Below, piece by piece: positions 24,838 to 36,716 of a DNA stretch of 64,000 nucleotides. Position 1 is the first letter of the stretch; the number at the start of each line of letters is the position of its first letter. The position numbers and the translations under genes are program-made. Location of the stretch: assembly GCA_038373885.1 (NCBI GenBank), contig JAWZYV010012519.1, forward strand, positions 310,001 to 374,000, given 5' to 3'. The notes beneath the pieces are model-generated. The model had not been told where the DNA came from and made no database searches. It worked only from the letters and a program-made list of their open reading frames with translations. The stretch is from Cheiracanthium punctorium (lineage: Eukaryota; Arthropoda; Arachnida; Araneae; Cheiracanthiidae).

Positions 24838-25046
24838 GGGCACTTGCCATTTATAGGCATTGGCCACTACCAAGGCCAGAATTTCTGGTGTCTTTATTAT
24901 GGAGGCACCTAATAGGTGGACCACCGTTAACTCGTATGAAAGGACGGACAGAATTACACCCAAGCCCATGCCGGGAATCGAACCAGGACCCGTCGTATGG
25001 TTGAATGGTTCTGTAACCACTACATAAACCGGACGGCAACCTAGGA
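24838..25046 (-). repeat. tRNA-derived SINE, family 1, best-preserved copy
   Basis: On the minus strand an A-box region (TTTATGTAGTGGTTACAG) precedes a near-consensus B box (TGGTTCGATTCCC) and then GGCATGGGCTTGGG. The body has CTGTCCGTCCTTTCATACGA, GGTGCCTCCATAATA and TGGCAAGTGCCCGCC. Shared body words with 12249-12478 define the family. Confidence 0.85.
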
Positions 25047-25866
25047 TTGGTTGATATGCTGAATTAGCGATTTAATACAACCACTTCCTCAACATTTCTT
25101 TGATATAATCTTGATTAGTAACAATATTATGAGCATTTTTAATGGTGGTCAAAATGGGTTAAAGTACTCAAAGCATTCTAACAAAATTCTTCTAAGACCA
25201 TAATGTTGCTTCCACCAACTTGAGGAACTCTGGAAGTACATACCTTTATTCATGGTAATCTTTCTAAATCCTCATTAGATTTTCTAATAATGAGATACTA
25301 TTGATAACAGGTCAAATCATTCTATTTTTAATTACAGATCGCGAAATCCGTATTTTTCTGAAAGAAATGAACACATTTTGTTTTTTTAACTGCTGACCGC
25401 AAAGGTAGTCGAATGAATGGACCAGTGGATTCCATATCATGTACAATTCTAAAGTGAATATCAAGCAGTTCATTCCGAGACCCTCCAGGGAAAATATTTT
25501 ATAGTTGAGTGTGCTGTTGCTTTTTATATTTCTGGATTTCTCTATTTTTTCCAAACAATCACCAACTAATTAAGTGCAATTATTATTACTCTTGCTTTGA
25601 AAAAAATAACATATGATGTTCTTAAACAGGAAAAAGAATATGTCCGATTACGAATTATGTCCGACGCTCAAAACGTGAAAACAAAGAAACATTCATGCAA
25701 CTTTAAAAGATAATATTTCAATCTTACAAATGCTAAAATTATACGGCTTTCAGTTGAAAGATGCAATTCGTATTCCAAAATTAGTGGAAGCTTGACCCAT
25801 TTTGCAAAATACTACACTTTTAAGATTTTTTTTTCTGAATATCTTGCAATCATTACATACTTCAAG
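25047..25866. other. No gene seen
   Basis: AT-rich spacer without recognised features. Confidence 0.5.
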
Positions 25867-25868
25867 TA

Positions 25869-26304
25869 CAGGGTTGTTATAGTTAAAACTTCCCCTATAA
25901 ACAGTGTTCTAAGCTGAAGCAGGTGAGCAGATTACCACCGAATTTGGCTTATGGACTGTATACCGAAATGCGGAGTTTTTGAAAAGTTTTGAAAGTTTAG
26001 TTGGAAAAATGTTCAGTAGGTGGCGTTTTGCATGGTGAAATTAGCCTAAAATACTGACCCAAATTAGTTAATAAATGCTCAAAAACTATTGAATAAATGT
26101 TGAAATTGTTTGTAGATTTTTAATTATCCTTTTCATTGTTGAATGTGCTTTTTTTCATGCAAAACGCCACCTACTGGACATTTTTTGAAAGTTTTTTCTC
26201 CCGAAATTCCTTGAGTCCGTCTCATACAAATTTGGTTACAATCTGTCTCCTGTTTTTAGCTGTAAAGCGCTGTATATAGGGAAAGTTTAATTATAACAGT
26301 CCTG
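25869..26304. mobile_element. 436-bp TA-flanked MITE with long inverted repeats
   Basis: Ends read CAGGGTTGTTATAGTTAAAA and, in reverse from the right, CAGGACTGTTATAATTAAAC, each preceded by TA. Similarity between the arms runs for roughly 180 bp with gaps, including GTAGGTGGCGTTTTGCATG near the centre on both arms. No transposase is encoded. The type fits Tc1/mariner-related MITEs. Confidence 0.85.
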
Positions 26305-26306
26305 TA

Positions 26307-29300
26307 TATGAAACAGTTTGTGAGCGTTTACAAGCGGCTTTAGAAGAAAGTGATGGCAAACAGACGGTAGTGTTCCAACGGTGTTTCACGATCATCTACT
26401 TGTTCTTTCTTTGTTTCAAAATGAGCTTCATGCGTTCAGTATTTATTTTACTGCCCTTCCAGTTCCTCTTATCGGTTTTCCCATCTACTGAGCAAAATTT
26501 TTGTTTATGTGTGACAAAGCTTTAGAATATCCCACTACGTCCAACAACGAATTTTACTGTATGTTCACAAACATGAGTAGGCGTGAAAGTTAGGGTCTTG
26601 ATACCCCAGTTAGATTCTCTATTTCTTGGCTCTTAATTTCATTGGTGTTCTTGATTTTTAATTGAGAATTGGTCAAAACACTTGATCCCTTCAGTCTCCT
26701 GAGTAAACTACCGAATGTACCGTTTAAACGCTAGCGCACTTTCAAGAATCCCCCCCCCCCATAGGCCATAATGTAAAAGAAATCTTTGTCGTAGCCCTGT
26801 AGAAAAACTATAAGTCCTATACACATCAAAATCAATACCGGTCTTACGATGGTGGTTGATAACATATATACCCAATTTGAGCTCAATCGAATGCCCCGTT
26901 TAGGAGCTATTGTGTTCACTCACATACACACAAACACACATACACACACACACATACATACATACATCTCGTAAAAATAGCATAAATGAATTCAGAAGAC
27001 CTCAAAACGTGTAAATACACCAAAATCTCGAAGTCGAATTTTTCATGATTGCAATACTTTCCTTACATGTTACATGTTCGGAAAGTAAAAATGATTATCT
27101 TTTTGAAATATAAACTGGAAAATAAAAGTACCCCTAAACTTCTTATTTTCTCAAGATGTTTGCTTTGAGATAATGTTTTATCGTTTAAATAGCTTATCTC
27201 ACAATCTTTTTCCTAATAAAAAAAAAAGATAATTTAAAATAAAAAAGGTTAGAAATAAACATCAATTCCTTGACTGACCTTGAACTCCCAGAGTTCACGG
27301 TTTTGGAGAGATGAATTCAATTTAAACTTAGTGAAATATAATTCATACATATGAAAATTTCGCAAAAATAGCTCCTTTGAAAAAATAAATACTTTCTTAG
27401 TTTGAAGCAAGAGTTCCAGTCTTATGACAGCGCAATTATTACGCCCTCCGATACATTACCTCCATACATTATACATAAGTGTAATAATCCCAGCAGATTC
27501 TCCATTTGCGTCAACCTTTACCAGCCATCGCGGTATTACGTCAACGGGAATACCTTTTCACTTTAAAAATTTCCATCTAGAAGCCTTCCCTCTTGATTGT
27601 TCCTCTCCTTCTCATTAACCATTCAGAGGATCCCGACATTTCGCAACAGGTTTTCCAATCCTATTGTATGGACGGAACAGGAAACACTAGAAGAAAGTAG
27701 CAGATGAGACGATATCTATCTTCCAATGAAAATTGCCCCGGGGCGTTCTTCAAAGCCCTTTTTTTACTTCTGTGCCAGTTGCCCAATGTCCTCTTCAAGG
27801 ACTCCTCTGGCACAGAGGATATTTTTAATAAGAGGCTGTTTCATAATTGGACATACTGATGACAGACTCTTGCGAAATACCTTGAATGGATTGACTTTGA
27901 AATCGGACACGTCGTAGTGGGGTAGTAAATGGAAGCAGACATAGCATAAAGTGTTAGTGTAAAATTAAGAAGAGGGACTTATCTATCTTGGAAGATTACT
28001 TCCAATTATGAAGGCGTTTCAATTCGTATGCGAGAAAGTCAAGTTTCGTGTAGGATCTTTTCAATTCAGGGCTAAATATTCCTCTTAAAATTTAGATGAC
28101 CTTTATATTGTGACATTATCATTTCATGATTGAGGTATTTAGCCAAAAAACTTGTATTCTAAGAATTTTTGAAAGGGTTGAAAAACTTTTAAATCATTCC
28201 TCACATAATTCCCATTACAGATCACAATAAAGAGGGATTCTGAACTGCGTATCATAAAAATTAAAGTTTTCAGGATTCTTGTTAAAAATTATGTATGTTA
28301 AGAAATGTTATCCATGTTAGACAATCAGTAATTTTCAAGGTCTGCTTAAAAATCTGTGCCTAAGAGAGTCATATTCATACCAGACGTCAGTCTTCGTCAA
28401 TGATGCTGTTAATGTAAGATGTAAGGACAGTACCTGAGTCCAGTTGGATCGAATTTTTGCCTGATTGAAATATGAGCAAGTATACGCGTGTCACAATTAG
28501 ACTGATTGTTGCTTATCTGCACTATTGTATGCAGTGTCTTTTTTAATTGTATTGCAAAGGGCATTTTTTATCACACAGTCAATAAACAATAACAGATACA
28601 GATAATAAACATGAGCGTATGGTACGTATAATTGATCGAGACGTGTGCCACTAAATCGGTACGATGACCCACAACTCAATTTTACACTTCCGGTGCAATG
28701 GAAGACGGAAATAAAATAAAATCCGCTGGACATTTAAAAGATGTATAAAAATGGTGATGATGACCTTGAAGAGTGCACGTGCCATAACGATCATTTTGGT
28801 TATTTTCGGCAATAGAAGGCTTATTCCCAAAAGGGGTCTTCAAAACGTCATTAAACGCGGTGGATGGGCGTAAAAAAGCAATTCTCTCAACTCCCTCGCC
28901 CGTCAGAGAGCTGCCATCAAATATAGATGGGAGTGTTCGACGATTGGTTTCTGCGGGAAGAAGTGTTTGAAGAAGACTGTTGCCTGCGTCTGTTTTTCAA
29001 GCCCGAGTTAGATAAAGGAAAAAAAAAATAATAATAAAGGCGAAAAATATCTTCCTGAAGATCCGACTGAAGCTTGGGGTCAGGTTGGAATGGATTCAAC
29101 TTGCGATAATCGTTAGAGCGTCTTCACAAGAGATACTTTTAATGGTTTTGAATATCATCATTTGAGCAGAAGATTCTCAATAAATATCATCCTACATCAT
29201 TATGTTGCACGTATCGCAATGACCTGCTGAAAATGTTTTTACTTTGGATCTACTCCTCTCTCGATTGATAAAACTATCTTTGCCTCTTTATATGATAGCT

Positions 29301-29424
29301 CAAATAAAATGCAAAGAGAATGAAGGTTTTACATCCCCTAACGTCATTTTTGGCTGAATACAGGTTTTTTGATATCTGATCAGACTATATTCTTGAATAT
29401 CTATGCAGCACAGAATTACATAAA
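26307..29424. other. No gene; CA-rich microsatellite tract and GC-richer patches
   Basis: A poly-C run (26751-26760) and an irregular (CA)n(CATA)n tract (26921-26967) bracket about 160 bp of mixed sequence, possibly a retroelement relic with a simple-repeat tail. GC-richer, repeat-poor patches lie at 27420-27930 and 28790-28925; no protein motif was recognised in either. Confidence 0.45.
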
Positions 29425-29426
29425 TA

Positions 29427-29871
29427 CAGGGTGAATCTAAGCTCTTTGGCAAAACTTTAAGGGGTGATAGGGCACACAATAAGGAATCGTAATCACATAG
29501 CAATCTAGGTTCAAAAACGCAGTTTTAACTTACCCGGTAATAATCACTTTGGGAAAAGCATTGAAGTGTCCGTCTAATTTCTTAACCAAGTTTCATAAAC
29601 AATAGGCTCGTCTCCAAAAATTTCATCCATGAAATAAAATAGAATTTTTAAACTATCCATTTTAGTCTTCTGTTTTCGGAGAAAAATACATTAGTTTCTG
29701 GCGAAACAATGGTCGGAAAGCGCACTGTTTGTTCAGCACTTTTTTCCGAAGTGATTATTAACAGCTACACGAAGACGACGTTGCCGACCCCACATTGCTA
29801 TGTGATTCTGATTCCTTATTATGTGTCCTATCACCCCTTAAAGTTTTAACCAAGAGTTTAGATTCACCCTG
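29427..29871. mobile_element. 445-bp TA-flanked MITE with long inverted repeats
   Basis: The two ends both begin CAGGGTGAATCTAA next to TA. They stay alignable for about 80 bp, through AAAACTTTAAGGGGTGATAG and AATCACATAGCAAT on each arm. The interior is not alignable to the 25869 element, so this is a separate family with the same CAGGGT start. Confidence 0.88.
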
Positions 29872-29873
29872 TA

Positions 29874-30723
29874 TATTTATTTCATTTGAAATAGCGATAT
29901 TCATCAAGTATATTTTACTGCCATTATTACACTTAAATAGACATAGAGGAAATAGTTAAAAAAATACGTAAACTACAAATGAAATAGTTTTTGCACAATT
30001 CTAAACATTATTTCAGTAAACATAGCGCCCCCCCCTTCTTATTGCGGGATAATACGGATTTATTTATTTTTAAAAAGTCATTAATATATGTAGTATCATT
30101 ATCAATTTAAAGAAAGTTTGTTTAAGAATTTCGGTAGATCGCAACGCAGTACTAATACTAAATGATCTCAGAGGAGTTCTGCGTGTACTTAAAATTTTTT
30201 ATAGAGATCTATAGTAAGAATTTTTTTCTGTATTTTTTTTTTCTTTTTTTGCAAAATATCCAATCCGAAAACATTACACGAACTTAGAGAAAAAAAATCC
30301 TAGAGATTAACTAAAAATATATAGAAAATAAAGCGGTATTTAAAAAATTTAAAAATTATCTGTTCTGAAATTTTAGGTGATTTTTCTACGCATTGTCACG
30401 AAATAGTTTGCACTATAAAATTTGAACATTATCAATTTGTCCCTTTCGCAACTAGTAGCAAATCAGAAAATAAATTTTATTGGATTCAGTCGTCAAAGGC
30501 TAAAATTTTGCTTTTAATGCTTCAAGCAATAGGAAAAAAATATTGCTCATGAAAAATACACGGTACCATCAAGGCATTTGGATGAATGTATATTTCACGA
30601 TATAAAATTACCCGTTTATTTTGTGAATTTTATTAATTATTTTATGATTTATCTGTTATGAGGATGATTTAATTTGCTATTTATAATCCTTTTAATTAGT
30701 GAAACTGAAATTCATAATACAAA
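29874..30723. other. No gene seen
   Basis: AT-rich spacer with a poly-C run near 30028-30034. No feature recognised. Confidence 0.5.
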
Positions 30724-31578
30724 GCGTATTCGAAAATTAAGTTCCGTTTAAAAAAAAAAATAGTAAAAAAATTAATTTTTCAAGCCGATTTTATTTTTAC
30801 ATGAGCATGCCTTAAACTATTTTTCTACTTAGTTTCCGCCACTGTTCAAACACTTGTCGCAGCTGGTTACTAGCTTTTCTATACTTTCTAGTAAAAAGAC
30901 ACATTTTCTCATCCAAGCTGTCCTCATAATCCTATGCAGGACAACTGTATTTCGGCACGAAGTTTAATTGAAGAACTTTACATTTAAATGGTGTAGGCGT
31001 TGCGTTTGCCGAGCTTCTTTTTCAGGACTGTTGCCATCGCAGAAGTTGGTATATTAAAAAAGCCATCTTCCCGCCAATGACGATAATCACGACTCCACAG
31101 CATTTTTCATTTTATTGTCGGATTCAAAGAGCTTGTCGTCTAGCTCCCGCTTCATGTCCAGGAATTAGTGGTAGGGTTAGTGTAGTTGGACAGCACCAAG
31201 TCTAGGCTGTACGGCGAGTGATCGAACTGCTCCCAACAAAACTGTCGAATTGTCGAATCATCTTTTGAGTGTCACCAGCAGTATGAAGCCGAGCACTGTC
31301 ATGGAGCAACACAATTCCTTTATTGAGCATTCCTCTACGTTTGTTTTGAATTGCACGCCGTAGTTTTCTTTTTCGTAGTCATGGCTATTGTCATTGGCGG
31401 GAAGTTTCTATGAAGAAGGATAGAAAAGCTCGTAACTCGCAACGACAAGTGTTTGAACATTGGCGGAAACTATGTAGAAATATAGTTTAAGGCATGCTCT
31501 TTCATGTAAAAATAAAATTGGTTTGAAAAAAAAATTTACTATTTTTTTTTAAAAACGGAACTTACTTTCCAAATACGC
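30724..31578 (-). mobile_element. Mariner element with long inverted repeats, internally deleted
   Basis: The left end starts GCGTATTCGAAAATTAAGTT. The right end in reverse starts GGCGTATTTGGAAAGTAAGT. The arms stay alignable for about 170-190 bp, through GAGCATGCCTTAAACTAT and GTTTCCGCCAMTGTTCAAAC. Between them only the C-terminal third of a mariner transposase remains, so most of the coding region has been lost. Confidence 0.85.
31006..31368 (-). pseudogene. Mariner transposase C-terminal fragment
   Basis: The minus strand reads RRAIQNKRRGMLNKG and then GIVLLHDSARLHTA, the mariner second-Asp motif (usually HDNARPH), with the Asp codon at 31298-31300. After a frameshift, words corresponding to WEQFDHSPYSLDL follow, giving the third Asp of the D,D34D triad. 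LKKKLGKRNA lies near the C-terminus. The first Asp and the whole DNA-binding domain are missing. At least two frameshifts are present. Not functional. Confidence 0.8.
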
Positions 31579-32227
31579 CTAGTATATGATTTTCTTTTAA
31601 TTCTGAGCAATGAAATCTACCAAAATCCAAAGCAGCATTATTTTTCTAAGTTTAATACACACATATGCACTTCCACAAAAGAATCCGAACAAGAAAAATT
31701 GACTGAAAAAATATACTTGCTATGCAAGATGGAAATGGGATGAAGTTGCAACTTTTAAAACAACAATTAATAGCATAATTTAATAACCATAACAAAGAAC
31801 TTGTTACTTATACCGTTCATTAAAACACCTACGAGACATTATACACATAGAAACGCTAAATATTTTTTATTAACACTAAACAAAAAGAAAATAAAACACA
31901 AGTTAAAAAAAAGTAAATTTAAAGAAAAAATTATTCGCTGACAGCGTTAACATCTTTGTAGAAATAAAAGATTTGAGGCATCCCTTACGCTCTCAGAATC
32001 TTAATCGCTTACGATATGAACCTCTGTCGGGGGTTCTGGTTTTTTAAGGAGTCAAAGGGTTTAGAACGTGAGGGCACTGCGTAAAACGTGATCCCCACCC
32101 CCTTTGATTGACGTGGGAAAAAGCATGCGAAGGATTCTGCGTTACTGTGTTGTGACTTGTAAATCATTTCACCAGCAAGACCTGTTTTTAAAGATTTCAT
32201 AGGATGAATCGGCAAAGTTTTTAATCT
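31579..32227. other. No gene between the two mariner fragments
   Basis: AT-rich at left and GC-richer from 31980 to 32200. No protein family recognised. Confidence 0.5.
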
Positions 32228-32400
32228 GCTTTTTTAATATACCAAATTCTGCGATGGCAACAGTCCTGCAAAAGAAGCTCGGCAAACGCAACGCCCACAC
32301 CATTTAAATGTAAAGTTCTTCAATTAAACTTCGTGTCGAAATACAGTTGTCTTGCATAGGATTACGATGACAGCTTGGATGAGAAAATGTATGTCCTTTT
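32228..32400 (+). repeat. Second mariner 3' fragment, opposite orientation
   Basis: This 173-bp stretch is the reverse complement of about 30897-31063, with roughly ten differences (for example GCGATGGCAACAGTCCTG and GCTCGGCAAACGCAACGCC are shared exactly). It covers the transposase C-terminus and part of the 3' UTR. It is a separate, truncated copy or an inverted duplicate of the neighbouring element. Confidence 0.88.
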
Positions 32401-35030
32401 TCTACAATGGTACTGTGGCTACGCCTTTATAGAGTAAAAAATACAACAGCAACAACGATAATGGCCATTGCTCGGCCAAACCCACAAACGTAGGAGATAA
32501 GCCGTGGAAATTTCAAAAGAGCCTCGTCAGGAGAAATCACTTTCACGTTTTGTTCGATATTAATGGATGAATAATTCTTGAAAGATGAGAGGGGGTCTTT
32601 TTTTTTGTAATGTTGTAGAATATATATATAAAAGTAACTAGACTTTTATGCTAAGGGCTGAATAAAAATGTCGTTTATGTTCAAGTTTTTCGTGAAAGTT
32701 GACAAGTCTACTTCACTTTGCGAAGTTCATATGAAAGATGCATTACAATGGTCGCAATTTTGTTTAATCTCCCTAAGATTAGCTTTTTGTTAACTTGTTA
32801 AAAACGAAGCTGTCCAAAAGTATTTTCAGACAGCTTGACTACTTAACGCATTCTAGCAGTTCTGCTACATATCTTTTCACATTTAACTTTTTGGCATTTT
32901 TCTGAAAACTTTGTTATTAAAATAAATAAATAAATAAATGTGTCTACGAGGAAATTAAAAAAAATCAACTATTATAATTTATTTTTTGTGTCAAAAGTAA
33001 TCAACGCTATCTTTTGTAAATTAGTTTTAGCGTTGAACATTGAAGTAACTGAATTTTGAATATACCATGCCAATTTGACATAACTTTTGCGTTATTATTT
33101 TAGATTAGAACATACTACTAATAAGAACATTAACCAAATACAGTTAAATCATATAATTTTATATATAGATATTTTCTTAACTATGGAACTTATTGTATTT
33201 TAATCATATATTTTTACGAAATTAATTTTGGTGATAAAAACTTAACGTAGTATTTATCACCGAAGTAAATTTCCAATTACATTTACGATCATTACAAGTA
33301 TTAATAGTAACTTAAACACTTCATACTATTGGATGATAAAATTCCCTTTTTTTCCGGAGCTGTACTTGTAGCAGCTTTGATCAATAAAGAGAATGCATGA
33401 TTATATTTATCCTGCTTAATAATTTCATTCAGTTAATTTTTGAAAATGTGGTGCCATTACTTTCTTTTATTTTCAGTTTTTCTAATAAATTGTCTGAAGG
33501 CTGCCATTGAAAAATTCCCTTTTTTATTGATCCCCAGAAAGTGTCTTGTTAATTAACATTATTGATCTGTCAATGGTAGTTTTGAATTTTGGTGTCTCAT
33601 TTTCCAAAAGACCTGGATCTTTATATAAGTAAACAAATAATTTAAAATAAAATGTTTAAAACTGAATGATCTATTGTCGCATTAAAAAGAGAAGTTCTAA
33701 ACAACTGAATGCATTAATATATCTGTACCATTAAATGCTCTAATGTACTCTTTCCGTTTATATGAATCCTTTAGGCTTATTTGACTATCCCAAAAATTAA
33801 GAATCTTGAATAACGTGACAGCCCATTTAATACATTATTATATTTCCTAATCGGAAGATGTAAGGATCTTTTAATAACCATTTGAAAAATTATTGTTTTC
33901 ACTGAATGCAATGCATTTGTAACATAAGAAATTGCAAGATGTATTATCGTGACACCAGACTAAGTTGTTGTCCATAGCTAAGTCAGGCCAAAGTTTAAAG
34001 ATAGATGTAATAAAAGTAACAGATTGTGTGCCTTGGTTGATCAGACTAAAATATTTCTAATTCAACACAAAACATTGATTACGGTAACAGCACCAAAGGA
34101 AACAACCACGTTCTGGAGCTTGTATAAACACTATTTCATTCCAAAGACTTAACTTTATATTTCACTTCCCACACATGAGTTTTTGTTTCTCTGTGTTTCA
34201 CCTTGTTTACACAAGGCACACCTTTCTGCCACACTATCTCTACTAATTAATCTAGATTGAACTATTATGAATTATTCAGAATACATGAAGCAGCATTCAA
34301 ACCACCAGAAGCTTGACAAACCTCTGATGTTTGAACTTTTTCTTTTAAATACGCGCAGTTAACCAACCAGTGACCATTTTGTTTATTTCGGTACTGATAT
34401 TTAACTTCCGGGGGAGTATACTACCAGGTCCCTCTTTTAGTCTTCCTACAGAAAGTTATCGGAGTAGATAGAAAAAGCTCTTTCAAAAGGGCTAGGTTTT
34501 GGTAAAATGGAATCACATGTTTACAACGTATATTGCACTGCATGGAATTTCGACACATTTCCTGTAGTACTTTATATCAATCCCAGCGTAACTAGTGCCG
34601 TTTCCCTGCAGCAATTGTTAGCGCTAAGGTATTTGCTTTTTGAGACCTTGCGTTTCTTCTACGGATGATTATAGTCGTAATGTTGAAACTACCCGAGTTC
34701 TTCAAAATATGATTTTAATGACCATTACTTGCACTTTTATGACCATTAGTTATATTTTGTTCCGGAAATTTCGTTTGATCAATTCACTTCTCGGAAGGCA
34801 GTTCTCTGTCGAATTCACTGAACTGATTCTAATGTTCTAGGTTAGATTTCCGAAGCATTCTGTATTAGTGCTTCGAACAAAACTGTTGTAGAACTAGCTG
34901 GTTTAAATTGAAACAGAGAATGTATGAAAGAGGAAGATTTTGTGTTTGTTGCGTATTATATTGATGCAATTTACTTGTTTTCTCTGCGGGCATCTGACAT
35001 TAAGCTTTATCGTGAGCTATCTCTTTCTGT
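32401..35030. other. No gene seen
   Basis: Long AT-rich spacer with a short AT run (32622-32629) and (AAAT)n at 32924-32938. No recognised reading frame or terminal repeats. Confidence 0.5.
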
Positions 35031-35032
35031 AT

Positions 35033-35206
35033 GTTTTAATGTCAGTTATAGCTGACTAAAAAGTCTTCTTAAAAATAACAGAGTACAGTGAAACCTGATA
35101 AGTTGACCACAAAAACTTGAAACGACCGGTGGTCAACTTATCAGGTTTCACTGTACTCTGTTATTTTTAAGAAGACTTTTTAGTCAGCTATAACTGACAT
35201 TAAAAC
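35033..35206. repeat. Perfect 78-bp inverted repeat with 18-bp loop
   Basis: Arms 35033-35110 and 35129-35206 are exact reverse complements with no mismatch by eye; the spacer is 35111-35128. The inner arm carries TACAGTGAAACCTGATAAGT, which resembles a Tigger/pogo-type terminal repeat. A third partial copy of the arm end plus loop lies inverted at 35209-35234 (GTTTCAAGTTTTTGTGGTCA onward). The perfect identity suggests recent origin, by template switching or as a foldback element, or an assembly or library artefact. Confidence 0.95.
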
Positions 35207-35314
35207 AAGTTTCAAGTTTTTGTGGTCAACTTATTACGGTTATCACTTTTCAATTTTCAAATTTTATCATCTACGTACTTATACACTACATAGTACATGT
35301 GTTTATGTAGTATA

Positions 35315-36716
35315 CACTAGCCGACATTGAAAATGCAACACCCAAAAGGAGTGACCAGAAAGTGTTGAAACTCGACAAGCAGAGAGAGACAGCAGTGAAC
35401 AATAAGTGATCTTTATTTCAAAATGATATGCATAATACAGAGGGAGAGCAGCGTCGTCTTAGTAGGTTGTCGGACCACCGTGGAAGGCGATACACAAAGC
35501 AACACTTCTAGTTACTGAGCCAATGAGAGTACGGATGGCGTCCTGAGAAATGTTTCTCCATTCCCTGTCAAAACCATTTGCCACAGTTCGTCTTCGAACG
35601 GGCTAGTGGTAGGGTCTGAAAATGGCACCCAATCACATCTCAAAGGTGTTTGATTGGTGACAGATCAGGGGAGTACGGTGGCCAGGGAAGCGTTTGTACA
35701 CCTGTCAGAACACATTGGCTGATGCGAGCAGTGTGCGGTCGAGCGTTGCCCTTCTGATATAGGGCGTTGGGAACCGTTTGAAGGTAGGGGAGTGTCACCG
35801 GCCGCAGCATATCATCCACATATCGTAGAGCCGTCATAGTGCCCCGAGTACGAACTAGAGGTGACCTAGAGTCAGACGCAATTGCTCCCCAAACCATGAT
35901 GCCACATTGTCGCGTGGTAGGGCGTTCTACAATTGCTGCCGGATTGGACCTGTTCCCACATAGACGCCACATTTGTAAGCGGCGGCGATCACTGGAGAAA
36001 CAGAAGCGTGACTCATCTGAGAAAACGACCCTGTGCCATTCTGTCGTCCACGTCGCTCTAAACTGGCACCATTGCAGTCGTTGGCGTCTATGTTGTTGAG
36101 CCAATGGCATTCTTCTTAACGGACACCATGAGTGCAGGCCACTAGCAACTAATCGACGGGCTCTGGTCGATATAGGAACATCCAAGGTGTCTTGAACATG
36201 TCGAAGAATGGAGGTTGAAGTAGCTGGCGGGGCCGCCACCGCTTGTCGGTGGATGCGTCGATCCACCCGTGCTGACGTCACTCTGCACCCCTTAAACGTG
36301 CACATTTCCTTGTTCCAACCATCTTCGCCACAGCCGATGTACAGTGGACACATCCAGGTGTGTGTCTGCCGAGATTTGCCGAATGGACAAACCTTCCCTT
36401 CTCAGTCCGATCACCATGCCCCTCGTAAAATCGTCGGTCTGCTGGAACTGCCTCCGTTGACGGCGACCTGGCATTCTCTGGTTACACGTGTCCTCTGAGA
36501 CAAAGAATAAAATTTCTACGACAATTTCTCTAGCAGCAATACTTTCACAAAAATTGTCGGTTCTGCTGGTTCCTTCCCGTATATCTTTTTCCACGTGCAC
36601 TGGCGAGCTGCCAATCTTACATCATTAGCATAACTTGGCAAGGTGCATTTACCCTGAAATTTGCATAATTTTCTGACCACTTCTTCTTGGTGTTGCATTT
36701 TCAATGTCACACAGTG
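35315..36716 (-). mobile_element. Tc1-like transposon, complete but dead
   Basis: Terminal repeats share GACATTGAAAATGCAACACC (left from 35323; right in reverse from 36708), each preceded by a TACACT-type start and flanked by TA (35313-35314, 36717-36718). Length 1.4 kb is typical of Tc1-like elements. The transposase between them is disabled at several positions. Confidence 0.92.
35459..36474 (-). pseudogene. Tc1-like transposase with frameshift and lost catalytic residues
   Basis: From the ATG at 36474 the N-terminus reads MPGRRQRRQFQQTDDFTRGM and a helix-turn-helix (LSIRQISADTHLDVSTVHRLW). A frameshift falls between about 36295 and 36350. The main frame (36353-35640) holds FSDESRFCF, with the first catalytic Asp kept, and MVWGAI. 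The second Asp position reads QKGNARPHTA (Gly codon at 35748-35750, usually Asp). PWPPYSPDLSPIKHL carries Lys at 35649-35651 where the catalytic Glu belongs. The next Trp codon is a TGA stop (35640-35642), after which relic coding continues to a TAA at 35459-35461. Two of three catalytic acids and the reading frame are gone. It is distinct in sequence from the transposase at 1-835. Confidence 0.92.

Noticed and set aside
24802..25039. Minus-strand frames of 62-72 codons
   Set aside because: They fall inside the tRNA-derived SINE.
35033..35206. microRNA precursor
   Set aside because: A 78-bp perfect stem is far longer than an animal pre-miRNA and contains a transposon-like terminus.
35839..36498. 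Plus-strand open frames at 35839-36099 and 36208-36498
   Set aside because: Antisense to the Tc1-like transposase; their openness reflects the codon pattern of the real (minus) frame.
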